Under the pieces are notes generated by a model. It searched no databases. It was not told the origin of the DNA and saw only the letters and a list, made by a program, of their open reading frames with translations. From the NCBI GenBank assembly GCA_027186245.1, contig CP114492.1, positions 9,390,501-9,454,500 of the forward strand: a stretch of 64,000 bases of DNA, read 5' to 3'. Below, piece by piece: positions 1 to 10,548 of this stretch. The DNA comes from Coriaria nepalensis (Eukaryota; Streptophyta; Magnoliopsida; Cucurbitales; Coriariaceae). The translations under genes and the position numbers were made by a program. Position 1 is the first letter of the stretch. Each line of letters starts with the position of its first letter.

Positions 1-300
1 CTATCGAAAATGGAGAAAAGTTGCTGCTCCCTAACCCTACAATGCTCTGAAATACCTACGGCGACACTTCAGAAGAAGGATTCCGAAACGATGAGGAGAT
101 TGAATTTTTAGGGCTGGAAAAGGAATCAAAGTGTCAGGCACCGAAACCGAGCTGCAGCAGCATGCAGATCTGGTTAACAGCAACTGACAGAAACGGAGAT
201 TTGAGATGGGAATTTTCAAAAAAAAAACGAAAAAGAAGCGATTTTGCGAGGACGAAAGACTAATCGAGTAGGAACTCAAATTGCTGAAATGGGAAAATTT
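1..300 (-). other. Possible 5' leader of a gene leaving the window on the left
   Basis: Read on the minus strand, this stretch is pyrimidine-rich with short TTTC and CTC runs. It contains a possible splice donor (GTAGGTATTT) near its left end and is preceded by a CT-rich tract at 357-375. That composition is typical of a plant 5' untranslated leader. The open frame here starts with TTG, not ATG, and resembles no family I know, so I do not call a protein. In Arabidopsis a gene also follows the V-ATPase c gene on this side, but nothing visible identifies it. Confidence 0.25.
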
Positions 301-342
301 TCCTGGAAAATGAAAGACCGGAGGAAAATAACGTAACGGGAA

Positions 343-375
343 GGGGGGGGGGGGGGGAGAGAGAGAGAGAGAGAG
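343..375. repeat. G15 homopolymer followed by (GA)n
   Basis: Fifteen G (343-357) run directly into about nine GA units. Read on the minus strand this is a CT tract upstream of the possible leader to the left, a common position for promoter CT/GA microsatellites in plants. The exact G count may be an assembly estimate. Confidence 0.85.
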
Positions 376-1057
376 GAGGGGAATTGAGTATCGAAAGACA
401 ACTCAAAGGGTAGATGGAAAGGATGGTAAATGGGCGAGAATTGCATGAGTAGTGAGGTGGCTTTTTATAGGATAGTTGGGTTGGGCTTTGATGTGCACTT
501 TTGTGTCTTTAGGGCAAAACGAGTTTTTCAGTTTGGGCCGCTACCCAAAAATCTCTATTTCTCGCGATTTCTCTTTGCCTTTCTGAATAATAAAAGTTCC
601 CCCCATAGCGATAAATCGGTGTCGAGTTGCCGCGCGTCTCTCGTCTTGTCTGTGGGTGGCAGTGGGTTACATTGCCTCAACGGTCTATCTGGACAGGGCT
701 TTGTCAACAATTATTACATGGTTCTTCTTTTTCTTTTTTCTTTTTTCCTTTTTCTTTTTTCTTTTTTTCTTTCTTTTTTATGTTTTACGTAGTTTAGCCA
801 CACCTGTCACGGAAGTCAAGTGAAAACAAGAGGAGTAGATAAGAGTTATTAAATTAAAATAAATTTATTATTATTATTATTAATATCAGAAAAATAACGG
901 ACAGGAAAAATGCAGACGAGTTCATCACGAAATATCGGAAGAGACCCGAAGAGATAAAACGCAAAACAGGAAGTGAGTTGTCTTTGCCTTTGTTGCCCTC
1001 ACCTAATCTTATCCCCCAGAGAATCTGCATTTGTAACGCTAGTTCGTGCCTTTGATT

Positions 1058-1059
1058 GA

Positions 1060-1108
<49 letters not shown>
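1058..1108. repeat. (AT)n microsatellite plus T27 run
   Basis: About eleven AT units are followed by 27 consecutive T (1082-1108). Read on the minus strand, a long A run next to an AT tract can mark a retroposed poly(A) tail, but I found no recognisable retroposed gene beside it. Confidence 0.8.
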
Positions 1109-2963
1109 GGGTCCGAAAATGATGCGAAAAATGTTGACTCGTCTGAGATTAATATCTCTTTATATTATTACGACGCGCAACTTACACGTAAAAAATTATG
1201 GGAACAAAACCTAAAATTGACAAGTTTAGGCTACTAAAAGGAATATCACGTAACGGTCACTTAAAGTATTCAGGTGGGCCAGGTTTGGTTCCGCCATTTG
1301 ACTCCCAGTCAAATTTTCTTACTCTATCAACGCCATGGCTTGCGTCTGGAACAAGTACTTGTTTTACCCAATTACCCCTGTACGTCATTGCGTTTGTGTC
1401 TTTTATTTATTTTCTTTTTCAACATTAAATAATTTATTATTTATATTTTAAATTTTAATATTGATTAAATTACTTAATTAATTTAGAAATATCAACTAAT
1501 CAACATACCAGATCCAGCTTGAATGAATCTTAAAGTGTATCATTAATAATACTTTTTCTACTCCTTTACTAACATACTCGACTAAACAAATATCAGTTGG
1601 ATTAATGCGAGGGAGGGATCTAATAACAAAAGCTTTTCCACTACTTAATCAAAACAAACTCTCTCCATAAAACAAAACATAAATATATAAGTTTAAGGTT
1701 ACAAATCTAACCATCACTTGTGTTTAACGGCTTAACGTCATGACCTTGCCTCGGCTTGTTTGCTATCATTCTTGATCGATCATTAACTACTTTACAATAG
1801 ACTCTATACTTTTTTAAACATAGTTTTTCAATCCTTATATTGCCTGCTTTGGATCAACGTGTTGCACATGTTATATTTGTTACCTGATAATTATACAGTA
1901 AGATTTCGAAATTAATATTGTTGGAGTCATTAAAATAAATTATTAAATTATCGAATAAAATTTAATATATTATTTTCAATTTAATATATTATACCATTTA
2001 AGAGTGTGAATCAATGCATTGATTTAATTTAATAGAAAAATTGTTATATTTTATTTTAAAATGAATTTAATTGATAAAATATTTATTTTTATAAATAAAT
2101 AAAAAAAACATCCTAAAAATAATAAATTAACTACATATATAATTCATAAAAAATAAAATTTAACAACTCTTGTGCATAAAGGACGTTGTGGTCAATGTGA
2201 AAACTAGTTATATTATATTATTTATTTATTTATTTATTATTTTTGTGTGGTGTAAAAAAGAGTAAAAGACCAATGTTGACTTTCACAGCATGCGTGACGC
2301 AAAGTTAAAAGATCAAGTTGATTCTTGCTTACCAACCAAGTCCACTGGCATGTGGCGCATGTTTTGGTTTTATTTATTCAATCTTGATTTTATTATTTTT
2401 CTTATTTCTGTTATTTATTTATTTATTTTTTAATACGGAATTCAAAATAATCTCAGCCGTTAATAACATAAGTATATGAATTGAAGTAGAAGAATCGGTT
2501 CACGAGGAAGCGTTACACTGCTCTCAATCAATCAGTCTTTCTGTTTTCTTTAGTAAGATAAAAAATATCGTTCCTTACAAAAAGGAGCGACAGCATATGC
2601 ACCGTTTCTTTCCGGGTTTTCGCGTTGAATCATATGGCGGGGTCCACACACAACACCAACAGATACCCCACTGACGTGGCAATCGGCCCAATCGATTGGA
2701 TCCCGATTCGGCGGGTGGTGGGCCATTTGGGAATCTCATTAGTCAATTAGTATTAGGGAGATAATTAATTCTATTGGATCCCAGTTAATACAAAATTAAT
2801 AAAAACATATAGAATCTACGTTTTAATTATAGAGTATTAAGGAACAACGGTAATTTTATAATTAAATTTAAACTCTCAAATTAATATCAAATTTAAGAGA
2901 AATTTATCCCTTTAATATTATAAAAAAACATGACATGTTGACCCAAAAAAAATATCTCAGACG

Positions 2964-3031
2964 GAATCTAGATCCCTGTGAGAGAATATCCTCAACTGTG
3001 ACCGTTTTTTGACGAATCTAGATCCCTGTGA
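2964..3031. repeat. 18-bp direct repeat, 50 bp apart
   Basis: GAATCTAGATCCCTGTGA occurs at 2964-2981 and again at 3014-3031. The match extends slightly leftward (GACG before both copies, with one G gained in the first). The unit contains TCTAGA. Its origin is unknown. It could be a small duplication or a remnant of a transposon end. Confidence 0.8.
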
Positions 3032-4249
3032 TCAAATTATTGAGATTCGGATGCAAATTTTTAACATCAACGGAAGACAAACCTTAAATATATGGGTAGG
3101 GGTTAGCATTCGTTGTCAAACTTAAATACAGTTTACATAAAATAATAAGATAAATTGTCAATGATTTTATATCATTACTGATTATTCATTAATCATTTAC
3201 AAATTCGGAACAATAACATTAAAGGAGATTACCATACTTTCGAAATTATCTTATCCTAATCCTAATTTGGTTTCATTAATGCGTTATGTCAAGCTATGGA
3301 CCACAATGATTATTGATTAATGATGAATGCATTATAGCCAACACATCCGTTGCTTACGAGCAAACGGATTAGCCAGTTACAAAAATAATCTTATCACTCT
3401 GCATCTTCTTAATTTCAGGTAATAAATTATGTTTTATCGATGAAAGCAGAAATTACTGGTTCTGCAGCTTCCAGGAAAGACAAGGCATAGACTATTTAGA
3501 GTAATGGTTTGACACGCAAGAGAGTAACCGGAAAACAACGACACTTAAGTTTGGTCCATTGTTCTGCTTTTCCTCGTGTTTCAGTGGCATATAATAATAA
3601 TAATAATAATAATGATGATGATATCATGGAGTGTTCTAGTTTCGGTGGGAAAAATGGCCGGATTTCGCCCATTATACACTGCAATCTGCATGGATGTAAT
3701 GAATGGTTGAACATAGGCACCGTGTCATGTTTCATTAGGTGGTGCTATCTTTTATCATATATGAGCATGCGTTGTGAAAACATGATAAGCTAAAGAAATA
3801 AAAAAAAAGTGTGTGTCCTACTTGGACTTGAAGATGGAAAAAAACTGATCCTAGATTAGGATTTAGGAAATGTGGAGACAGATGTAGTGAATCATCGTAC
3901 GATAGACCACAAGTCATAATGTAATTTTGTCAGGTTTAATGATAATAAGCACGATTCCCAGATAATGTAGTAGCTTTTGCCCCTTTACTCCCTGATGCAT
4001 TGCTACTGCGCTACTTTCTATCTTGGCTTATCCTGGTTTCCATATTTATATTTATACTAATGTAATCTGTATATTATTTATTAATATATATAATTAAGGG
4101 CACGAATTAGTTGAGTTTCGAAAGTTATAACTTAAATTTTTTATTTTTTGAATAGATTATATTTATAATTAATTAATATAAATATAAATATAAATATAAA
4201 ATTAATAAAAAATATACAGTTTTTATAACTTACGAATTTTTCAAATTTG

Positions 4250-4400
4250 CCGACTGCCGACTGCCGACTGCCGACATGTAAGGATGTTTGCTTTTATTTA
4301 AAAAGGAAGAGAGAGAGAGAGTCAGTCATAAAATCAGGCTCACAGTCACAGTTTTCTGTGAATTCAATTGGGCTGGGTATCGGGTATCGGGTATCGGGTT
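4250..4400. repeat. Two different 7-bp tandem arrays 100 bp apart
   Basis: CCGACTG is repeated three times plus a partial unit (4250-4275). GGGTATC is repeated three times plus a partial unit (4375-4400). Both have a 7-bp period but unrelated sequences. A short GA tract (about 4308-4321) lies between them. They are in the spacer beyond the 3' end of the V-ATPase gene. Confidence 0.8.
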
Positions 4401-4966
4401 AAGCTTGTCTGACAGTTGAAAAGGACAATTAGGCCTGTCTGTTAATATGGCCCGTGTACATTTAGACGCAGGCTGGGTTCGATATCAGAGACCAGGAAGC
4501 AAACACGGACAAATACAAAACCGAGGCTCGAGACAAATCAAGTTGCCCGCCTCTAAGTTTCCACAGGAGTCAGCAGAGTAACTGGAAACATTTTTTGAAC
4601 TAACTGCAGTATGACTAAAATAGTATTTGATTAAAATAATACAAGGACCATGCTAGCAGCCTAGCACCAACTCCTTAATTCATAGATCCTCTTTCCAGTT
4701 CCATCAAATTCTAATCACAAAATACACAAAACGGACAAAAGAACTAAAGAGTAACTAACAATAACAGCTTCTTCTCATGCTTTTTATTAAATAGCTGAAC
4801 TCAACCCGATAATTTCTAGTAGAGGAACACTAATGTATGATTTGACAGGAGATCCAGGGAAATAATCAATTCACATAGTTTGCTTATATCAGCACTAACC
4901 TCAGAAGAAGAACTAATAATTTTCCCAACCGCACAATCAGAAATAGTTTCATGATCAAAGAATAGA

Positions 4967-6284
4967 CTAATCTGCTCTGGACTGCCCAGCTCGAGAGGAC
5001 AAGATGATGCCAACGATGAGGCCGTAGAGGGCCAATGCTTCAGCAAAGATGAGGATGAGAATCATTCCCACGAAAAGCTTTGGCTGCTGTGCATTAGCTC
5101 TGCAAGACAAGCCAACCAGTTACTCAAATTGTGAACAGAAATGTTACAATTGAATGGGAAGGGGAAAAAAATAAATTTCAAAATAGAGAAGACATACGCA
5201 GTGATCCTATGTTTTCAACAAATAGCTATAAGGTAAGTATGAACTATTAACCAAAGCTTTCTGAATAGAAGAAGAATGATGCACTGGAAACAAAGTTAAC
5301 CAACACTAACATGCGGACAATTGCCAGTGGTAAAATGAAAAAGTTAGCACATTTTTTCGTATGAACCATAAATCAACACTATCCATTTCGAAGAGGGATA
5401 CCATACCTAACACCAGCATCACCAACAATACCAATCGCCATTCCAGCAGACAACCCGGCAAGACCACAAGCAAGACCAGATGAGAGATGAGCATATCCAT
5501 CAAATAGGTAGTATGATTTAGCCTTGGGATTAATCCCGGTACTGATAATAACAGCAATAATAAGACCATAAATACCCAAAACTCCAGCCATAACAACTGG
5601 GACAATGGACTTCATAACCAGCTCGGGCCTCATCACACCCATTGATGCTACTCCCACCCCACTCTTCGCTGTTCCATAGGCAGCTCCCATACCTTTAAAA
5701 TAGCAACAAAATACTCCATAAGTATCTAAATTCTCTCTATGACATCCAAGTGGAACGGATCTAAAACCAGTTAATTAAAATTCAGATTGAAGATCTGATA
5801 AGGTATAGTTGAGTAAAAGTTTTCTCTGCCTTCAAATACAACGTAATGGAAACTTTCCGTACACAACACCACATTTAGAATTTCGGAAGCTAATTATGTA
5901 AAGGCTACAATTTTTGGTTTTGATATAATCAAATATGAATCTACGAATCAAACACTAAAATTCTAACCACATCATGTGCAGAATCCTAAAAGCCTCTAAC
6001 AAATCGAATTAAATATAAGAAAACAGCGTCTGATCATAATTCAAAAGGCGGTTGTTTGTCTAGAAACTAGAAACCTGAAAACTACAAATTCGACGATGCA
6101 TCGAAATAATCATTCTCGCGAAACAAACAGATCGAAGTTCAAAAACAACGGACATATATATGAGATTAGCATAGCAATTGAAATAGAGTGGAGGGATGTG
6201 ATTACATGAGAAGACGAGGGCCGCCGCGGCGCCGAGGAATCCGAAGAACGGTGCCGTTTCATCACCGCTGAAAGTTGCAGACAT
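4967..6284 (-). CDS. VHA-c: V-type proton ATPase 16-kDa proteolipid subunit c
   Basis: Membrane-embedded c subunit of the vacuolar H+-ATPase V0 rotor, which carries protons across tonoplast and endomembranes. Three exons (6284-6206, 5692-5407, 5099-4967) join in frame to 165 residues, the usual plant length. All junctions are GT-AG. The protein starts [20 protein letters not shown]. It has four hydrophobic helices in two glycine-rich repeats, and the proton-carrying glutamate is at about residue 142 in [10 protein letters not shown]. It ends [10 protein letters not shown]. It is nearly invariant against plant homologues I remember, so the gene is surely functional. The start lies just downstream of a (GA)16 tract read as CT on the coding strand. 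Arabidopsis has copies in both chromosome 4 segments that match this window. Confidence 0.97.
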
Positions 6285-6316
6285 TCCCGATTACGGAACT
6301 GGTTGTAGTTTGGATC

Positions 6317-6320
<4 letters not shown>

Positions 6321-6352
<32 letters not shown>
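6321..6352. repeat. (AG)16 microsatellite in the V-ATPase c leader or promoter
   Basis: Sixteen AG units sit about 40 bp upstream of the V-ATPase c start codon and read (CT)n on the coding strand. Such GA/CT tracts are potential targets of BASIC PENTACYSTEINE factors, one of which is encoded in this window. Whether it is bound cannot be seen. Confidence 0.85.
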
Positions 6353-6357
<5 letters not shown>

Positions 6358-6813
6358 AGTTTCAGCCTTTCAAGGCTTGTTTGTCGTTTACCTCTTTATC
6401 TGCAAAAAGCCAAAAAAAAAAAAAAAACCGTGGCAGGAATTCAAGGGAATCGCCAGTATTAACTACCTTATGAAAACATTGGGCGGTTCAATCTCACATC
6501 GGCCCAACTTCACCTCGAAACCGTTAACCGTATTCACTCGTAGGCTGTTTGTTTATCCGAGCCTCAAAATTATATTGGGCCGAAATGGGCTGTGCTCGTT
6601 AAGAAGACTCGCTTATGGGCCGTCACTCCAGCCGATCAAATGCTATATCGGAACGATTTTCGATTCATGACTGGATTTTTTTTATTAAAAAAAAAGGGAA
6701 AAAGAAAGAATCAGTTAAACTAGATGGTACCCGTTTCATTTTCTTTAGCAAAAAGGCAGGAACAATAACAATGGTTTCCATCTGCCGACAATATTCGTAA
6801 ACGGCGGTTTAAA

Positions 6814-6953
6814 CCGCCCGTAACAACGCTGAATATCGGTTACAAAATGCTGAATCTCGGCCTCGGCGTCTGGTGCATGGAAGGGAATGAAATTAGAGAC
6901 CTTATAATCAACGCTATCAAGATCGGTCATCGCCATTTCGACTGTGCCGGTGC

Positions 6954-6992
<39 letters not shown>

Positions 6993-6993
6993 G

Positions 6994-7024
<31 letters not shown>

Positions 7025-8172
7025 GTCTATCTATCTATATATATATACATACATACATATACGTCATGATTTCTTTGTATTCTGTTAACGCATATTGTAT
7101 ATAACTAATGTTAATTAAGTACATGCAATGGTTGCAGCCAAGTACGAGAATGAAGCTGAAGTAGGGGAAGCCCTCGCAGAAGCATTTCAGACACGGCTTG
7201 TCCGTAGGGAAGATGTTTTCATAACAACGAAGGTAAAACATGTTAACATCTCGTGATTGATTTTCATGAGCTTCAATTCCAGTACACAAATTCAATAAGT
7301 GATTAATTAACGGCTCCAACTCGAGATTTTAATAAGTGTAGCTATGGAATTGAGACCATGGACACGTTGTTAAAGCTTGTAAGGACAGCCTGAAGAAGCT
7401 ACAGCTCGATTATCTGGATTTATATCTCGTTCACTTCCCGCTCGCGACAACCCATACCTGTGATCATGTTATTTATCTAATTAATTAGCTTCTAAACATA
7501 TGCTAAACATCATTATTAATGTCCATTGATATTGGATACAGGAGAGGAGTGGGCTCACCTTGCAGTGCTAAAGATGTAAATGGTGTACTTGAGATTGACA
7601 CTACTATTTCCTTACAGACTACATGGAATCGTATGGAAGATCTGGTTTCCATGGGACTAGTTTGCAGCATCGGAATTAGGCGCGACCTATGACATCAAGC
7701 CTACGGTTAGCCAGCTCGAACTACACCTACTTTCAACGCGAATCTGTTGTCAAATTTTGGCAAGAGCATAAGATTTGTGTCACGGCACATACGCCCCTTG
7801 GTGGTGCGACGGCAAATGCTGAAATATTCGGATCCGTGTCAGCTCTTGAAGGATCCCATTCTCAAAGTGAGATTAGATGAACTATAGAATAGTATATAGT
7901 ATAGTAATACCTACTCGTATCTTAATTCATGATCATAATTAGGATATTGCTGAAAAATACAAGAGGATTGTGGCCCAGGTTGCGTTACGGTGGAAGATGC
8001 AAAGAAAGACGGCGATTGTCCCGAAGTCATGAAACCGGAAAGATTGAAAGAAAATTTTGAAGTTTTGATTTTAAGATTAGTGAAGAAGATATGAATCCAA
8101 TTAAGAATATCTGGTTGGAAGTACCGGACCAATCATCGGGGAAAGTTCTGGGGTATAGATCTGTCTGGCTGA
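6814..8172 (+). pseudogene. Broken tandem copy of the aldo-keto reductase
   Basis: The copy parallels the intact gene at 8541 exon by exon but is inactivated. The start ATG is lost: the segment matching the first codons, near 6818, reads CCCGTAACAACG. Exon 1 continues to HFDCAG just before a long TCTA array. Exon 2 (about 7138-7233) is readable as KYENEAEVGEALAEAF. Exon 3 has an in-frame TGA at 7351-7353, where the functional copy reads tryptophan-asparagine-serine. Exon 5 has lost the segment encoding FLTRDCLAYSKVKP, and the final exon is frameshifted. It still ends with a WGIDL-like tail followed by TGA. It probably arose by tandem duplication of, or with, the downstream gene. Confidence 0.9.
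6954..7038. repeat. (TCTA)n tetranucleotide array at an exon/intron boundary
   Basis: About 21 TCTA units, interrupted by two TCTG variants, begin four bases after the former exon 1 donor of the reductase pseudogene and grade into (TA)n and (CATA)n. A short TAGA run also lies past the pseudogene at about 8214-8227, which is the same motif on the other strand. Confidence 0.95.
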
Positions 8173-8540
8173 TATTACACAATCATGTACATCTATCGAT
8201 TGGAGCTTATATATAGATAGATAGATACTATAATGTGAGCTACATTGTGTTTGAACTGCGCCTTATGAGCTTAAGGGCTTCCAACTGGTTACCACAAATT
8301 TGCCGCTAGGCCGGCATATCGAATGTATAGAGCGCTGCATTATTTTAGGCCGCGTGAACGAGTAAAAACCATTAAAACAGAAAGAAAAAACAAAAAACAA
8401 AAAACAAAACAAAAAATAGAATAGTCAAGGAACGAATAGGACGGAATATCCGTTAACGAGCTGTAGAAGGTCTCTATAGAAACCAGGCGAAGCTGCAGAG
8501 GCACCATTTTTTCTAAGCTCCAATAAGAAAAACTCCAAAA

Positions 8541-10548
8541 ATGGCGATAACACTCAACAGTGGTTTCAAGATGCCGATCATTGGTCTTGGAGTTTGGCGT
8601 ATGGAAGGCAAAGAGATCAGAGACCTCATTATAAACGCCATCAAGATCGGCTATCGCCATTTTGACTGTGCTGGTACGGTCTCCTTCTCCATTCCTCTCT
8701 GTTTCCTCCGATTTAATGGCTCTGCTTGCTCTTTTTACTGTATTTTCAGTTCCAACTCGTTGATTCCAGATCTCATCACTCGTTTTTCTCCCCTTTCTTT
8801 AAAGAGCGCTGGCTTAGTCGTTTTCTACGTTCTAGTGTCTTTTCTTCTTACTATTATGTTATTATTTTTGGATGAGGCTGAATGTGTGTAGGATTTTTAA
8901 TTGAAAGGAGAATTCGTAAGCTGTAATTATTCTGATTAGCCTTATTGAGTTCCCTAGTTCCTCAGCTCAAGTGCTCGTATGGTCCGTTTGGTTGCTCATC
9001 ATATGCCTGATACCATAGGCTTATACATTAGCGTTTAAACAGGATTGAAGTTTGAATCATGACATCTAGCTGCTAGATCAAAATCTGTTATGCATTTTCT
9101 GTGTCTGAATGTACGATTAATATAAGTCAGAAGTTATAAGTTAGAAATTGTAGCTTGATCTTTATCTACGTGTTCTATAGTTTCCGGGATTGTTCATATG
9201 TTCAAATATTGACCAAATCTAAGTTACCTGCAAGATTTTAAAGCATTTTTCTTCACTCTACAATCTCTGAAGATTCTAACAGATTCCTCATGAAATGTAT
9301 GTCCATTTGAGTTTAGATGTTTAAAAGTTAGTATGACTTGCAGCCGATTACCAGAATGAACCTGAAGTTGGGGAAGCTCTTGCTGAAGCAATCCAAACCG
9401 GGCTTGTCAAGAGGGAAGATCTTTTTATCACCACTAAGGTGAGACCGATATTCTTCCCATTCATTTCTTCTGCTACTCTTTTGTTAAGCACAAGCCATGT
9501 TTTCCAGACAGTGAAAACCCATTTTCTTTGTCTCATTGCAGCTTTGGAATTCAGACCACGGACATGTTATTGAGGCTTGTAAGAACAGTCTAAAGAAGCT
9601 TCAGCTTGATTATCTGGACTTATATCTTGTTCACTTTCCAGTTGCTACTAAACATACTGGTACTGACCTGTTAATTTTTTCTTTTTTTACCAGACTTTGT
9701 GAAATCGAGGCGGAGTTCATTTCTTTCGTTTTATTATTTAATTATTTTTTACGCGAATGCAGGAGTGGGCACAACTGGCAGTGCTCTAGATGCAGATGGA
9801 GTTCTGGAGATAGACACAACCATATCCTTGGAAACTACATGGCATTCTATGGAAGATCTGGTCTCCATGGGATTAGTTCGCAGCATTGGGATCAGGTGTC
9901 GTAACAGAAACAGTTTTCTACTCGATAAATTTATTCACACGCTATATAACTCAGCATATATTCTAAATGAAAGGTGTTTTAAATTGCAGCAATTATGACA
10001 TCTTTCTAACCAGAGACTGCCTAGCTTATTCCAAGGTGAAGCCTGCTGTGAACCAGATCGAAACCCATCCATATTTCCAACGCGAATCGCTCGTCAAATT
10101 TTGTCATAAGCATGGGGTTTCTATCACAGCTCACACTCCTCTAGGTGGTGTAGGGAACGTTGAAATTTTTGGTTCGGTTTCGGCACTGGACGATCCGGTT
10201 CTCATAGTAAGTTATAACTATTTCTTCCTATACTGCATAAAATGAGATGGCTGCTCTTTGAAAGATGTAAATAGTTTACTGAAAAACGTTAACTTGTGTC
10301 TCATTCTCTCTGCTCAGGGACTTGCCGAGAAATACAAGAAGAGTGTGGCTCAAATCGCTTTACGGTGGGGGATTCAGAGGAACACGGTTGTCATTCCAAA
10401 GAGTTCCAAACTTGAGAGATTGAAAGAGAATTTCGAAGTTTTCGACTTTGAGCTTAGTATAGAGGGTATGGATCTGATCAAGAACATTGACAGGAACTGT
10501 CGGACCAACCAGCCCGCTAAGTTCTGGGGCATAGATCTCTATGCATAG
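8541..10548 (+). CDS. NADP-dependent aldo-keto reductase, sorbitol/mannose-6-phosphate reductase type
   Basis: Predicted NADPH-dependent cytosolic reductase of the AKR2 group, related to sorbitol-6-phosphate dehydrogenase and mannose-6-phosphate reductase. Six exons (8541-8673, 9344-9438, 9542-9659, 9763-9895, 9990-10206, 10318-10548) join in frame with GT-AG introns to 308 residues, full length for the family. It begins MAITLNSGFKMPIIGLGVWR. The catalytic tetrad is visible as Asp42, Tyr47 (ADYQNE), Lys76 (ITTKLW) and His107 (LVHFP). NADP-binding IPKSSKLERLKEN and the terminal WGIDLYA are present. The start is the ATG matching the family N-terminus. Substrate is not decided by sequence: many species without polyol transport keep such genes. 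From memory, Arabidopsis has no such gene at this position. Confidence 0.93.

Larger units (their letters stand above)
376..4966. other. Repeat-rich intergenic spacer
   Basis: No protein-coding gene could be supported here. It holds a polypyrimidine stretch (722-781, repeated TTTTTC), an ATT microsatellite near 866-881, (AT)n plus T27 at about 1058-1108, AT-rich DNA from 1430 to 2460, and an AAT/GAT microsatellite near 3590-3620. A more GC-rich patch at about 2600-2720 contains TGACGTGGCA (2672-2681), a bZIP-type ACGT core. An 18-bp direct repeat and two 7-bp tandem arrays are listed separately. The region 4800-4966 next to the stop codon is probably 3' UTR of the V-ATPase gene. Confidence 0.6.

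Noticed and set aside
430..792. 120-codon open frame near the left end
   Set aside because: The second half is translated polypyrimidine repeat (Phe/Leu runs), with no recognisable domain and no gene-like context.
5306..5605. Hydrophobic 99-codon minus-strand frame over V-ATPase c exon 2
   Set aside because: Frame-shifted translation of the proteolipid exon; the conserved protein is in the other frame.
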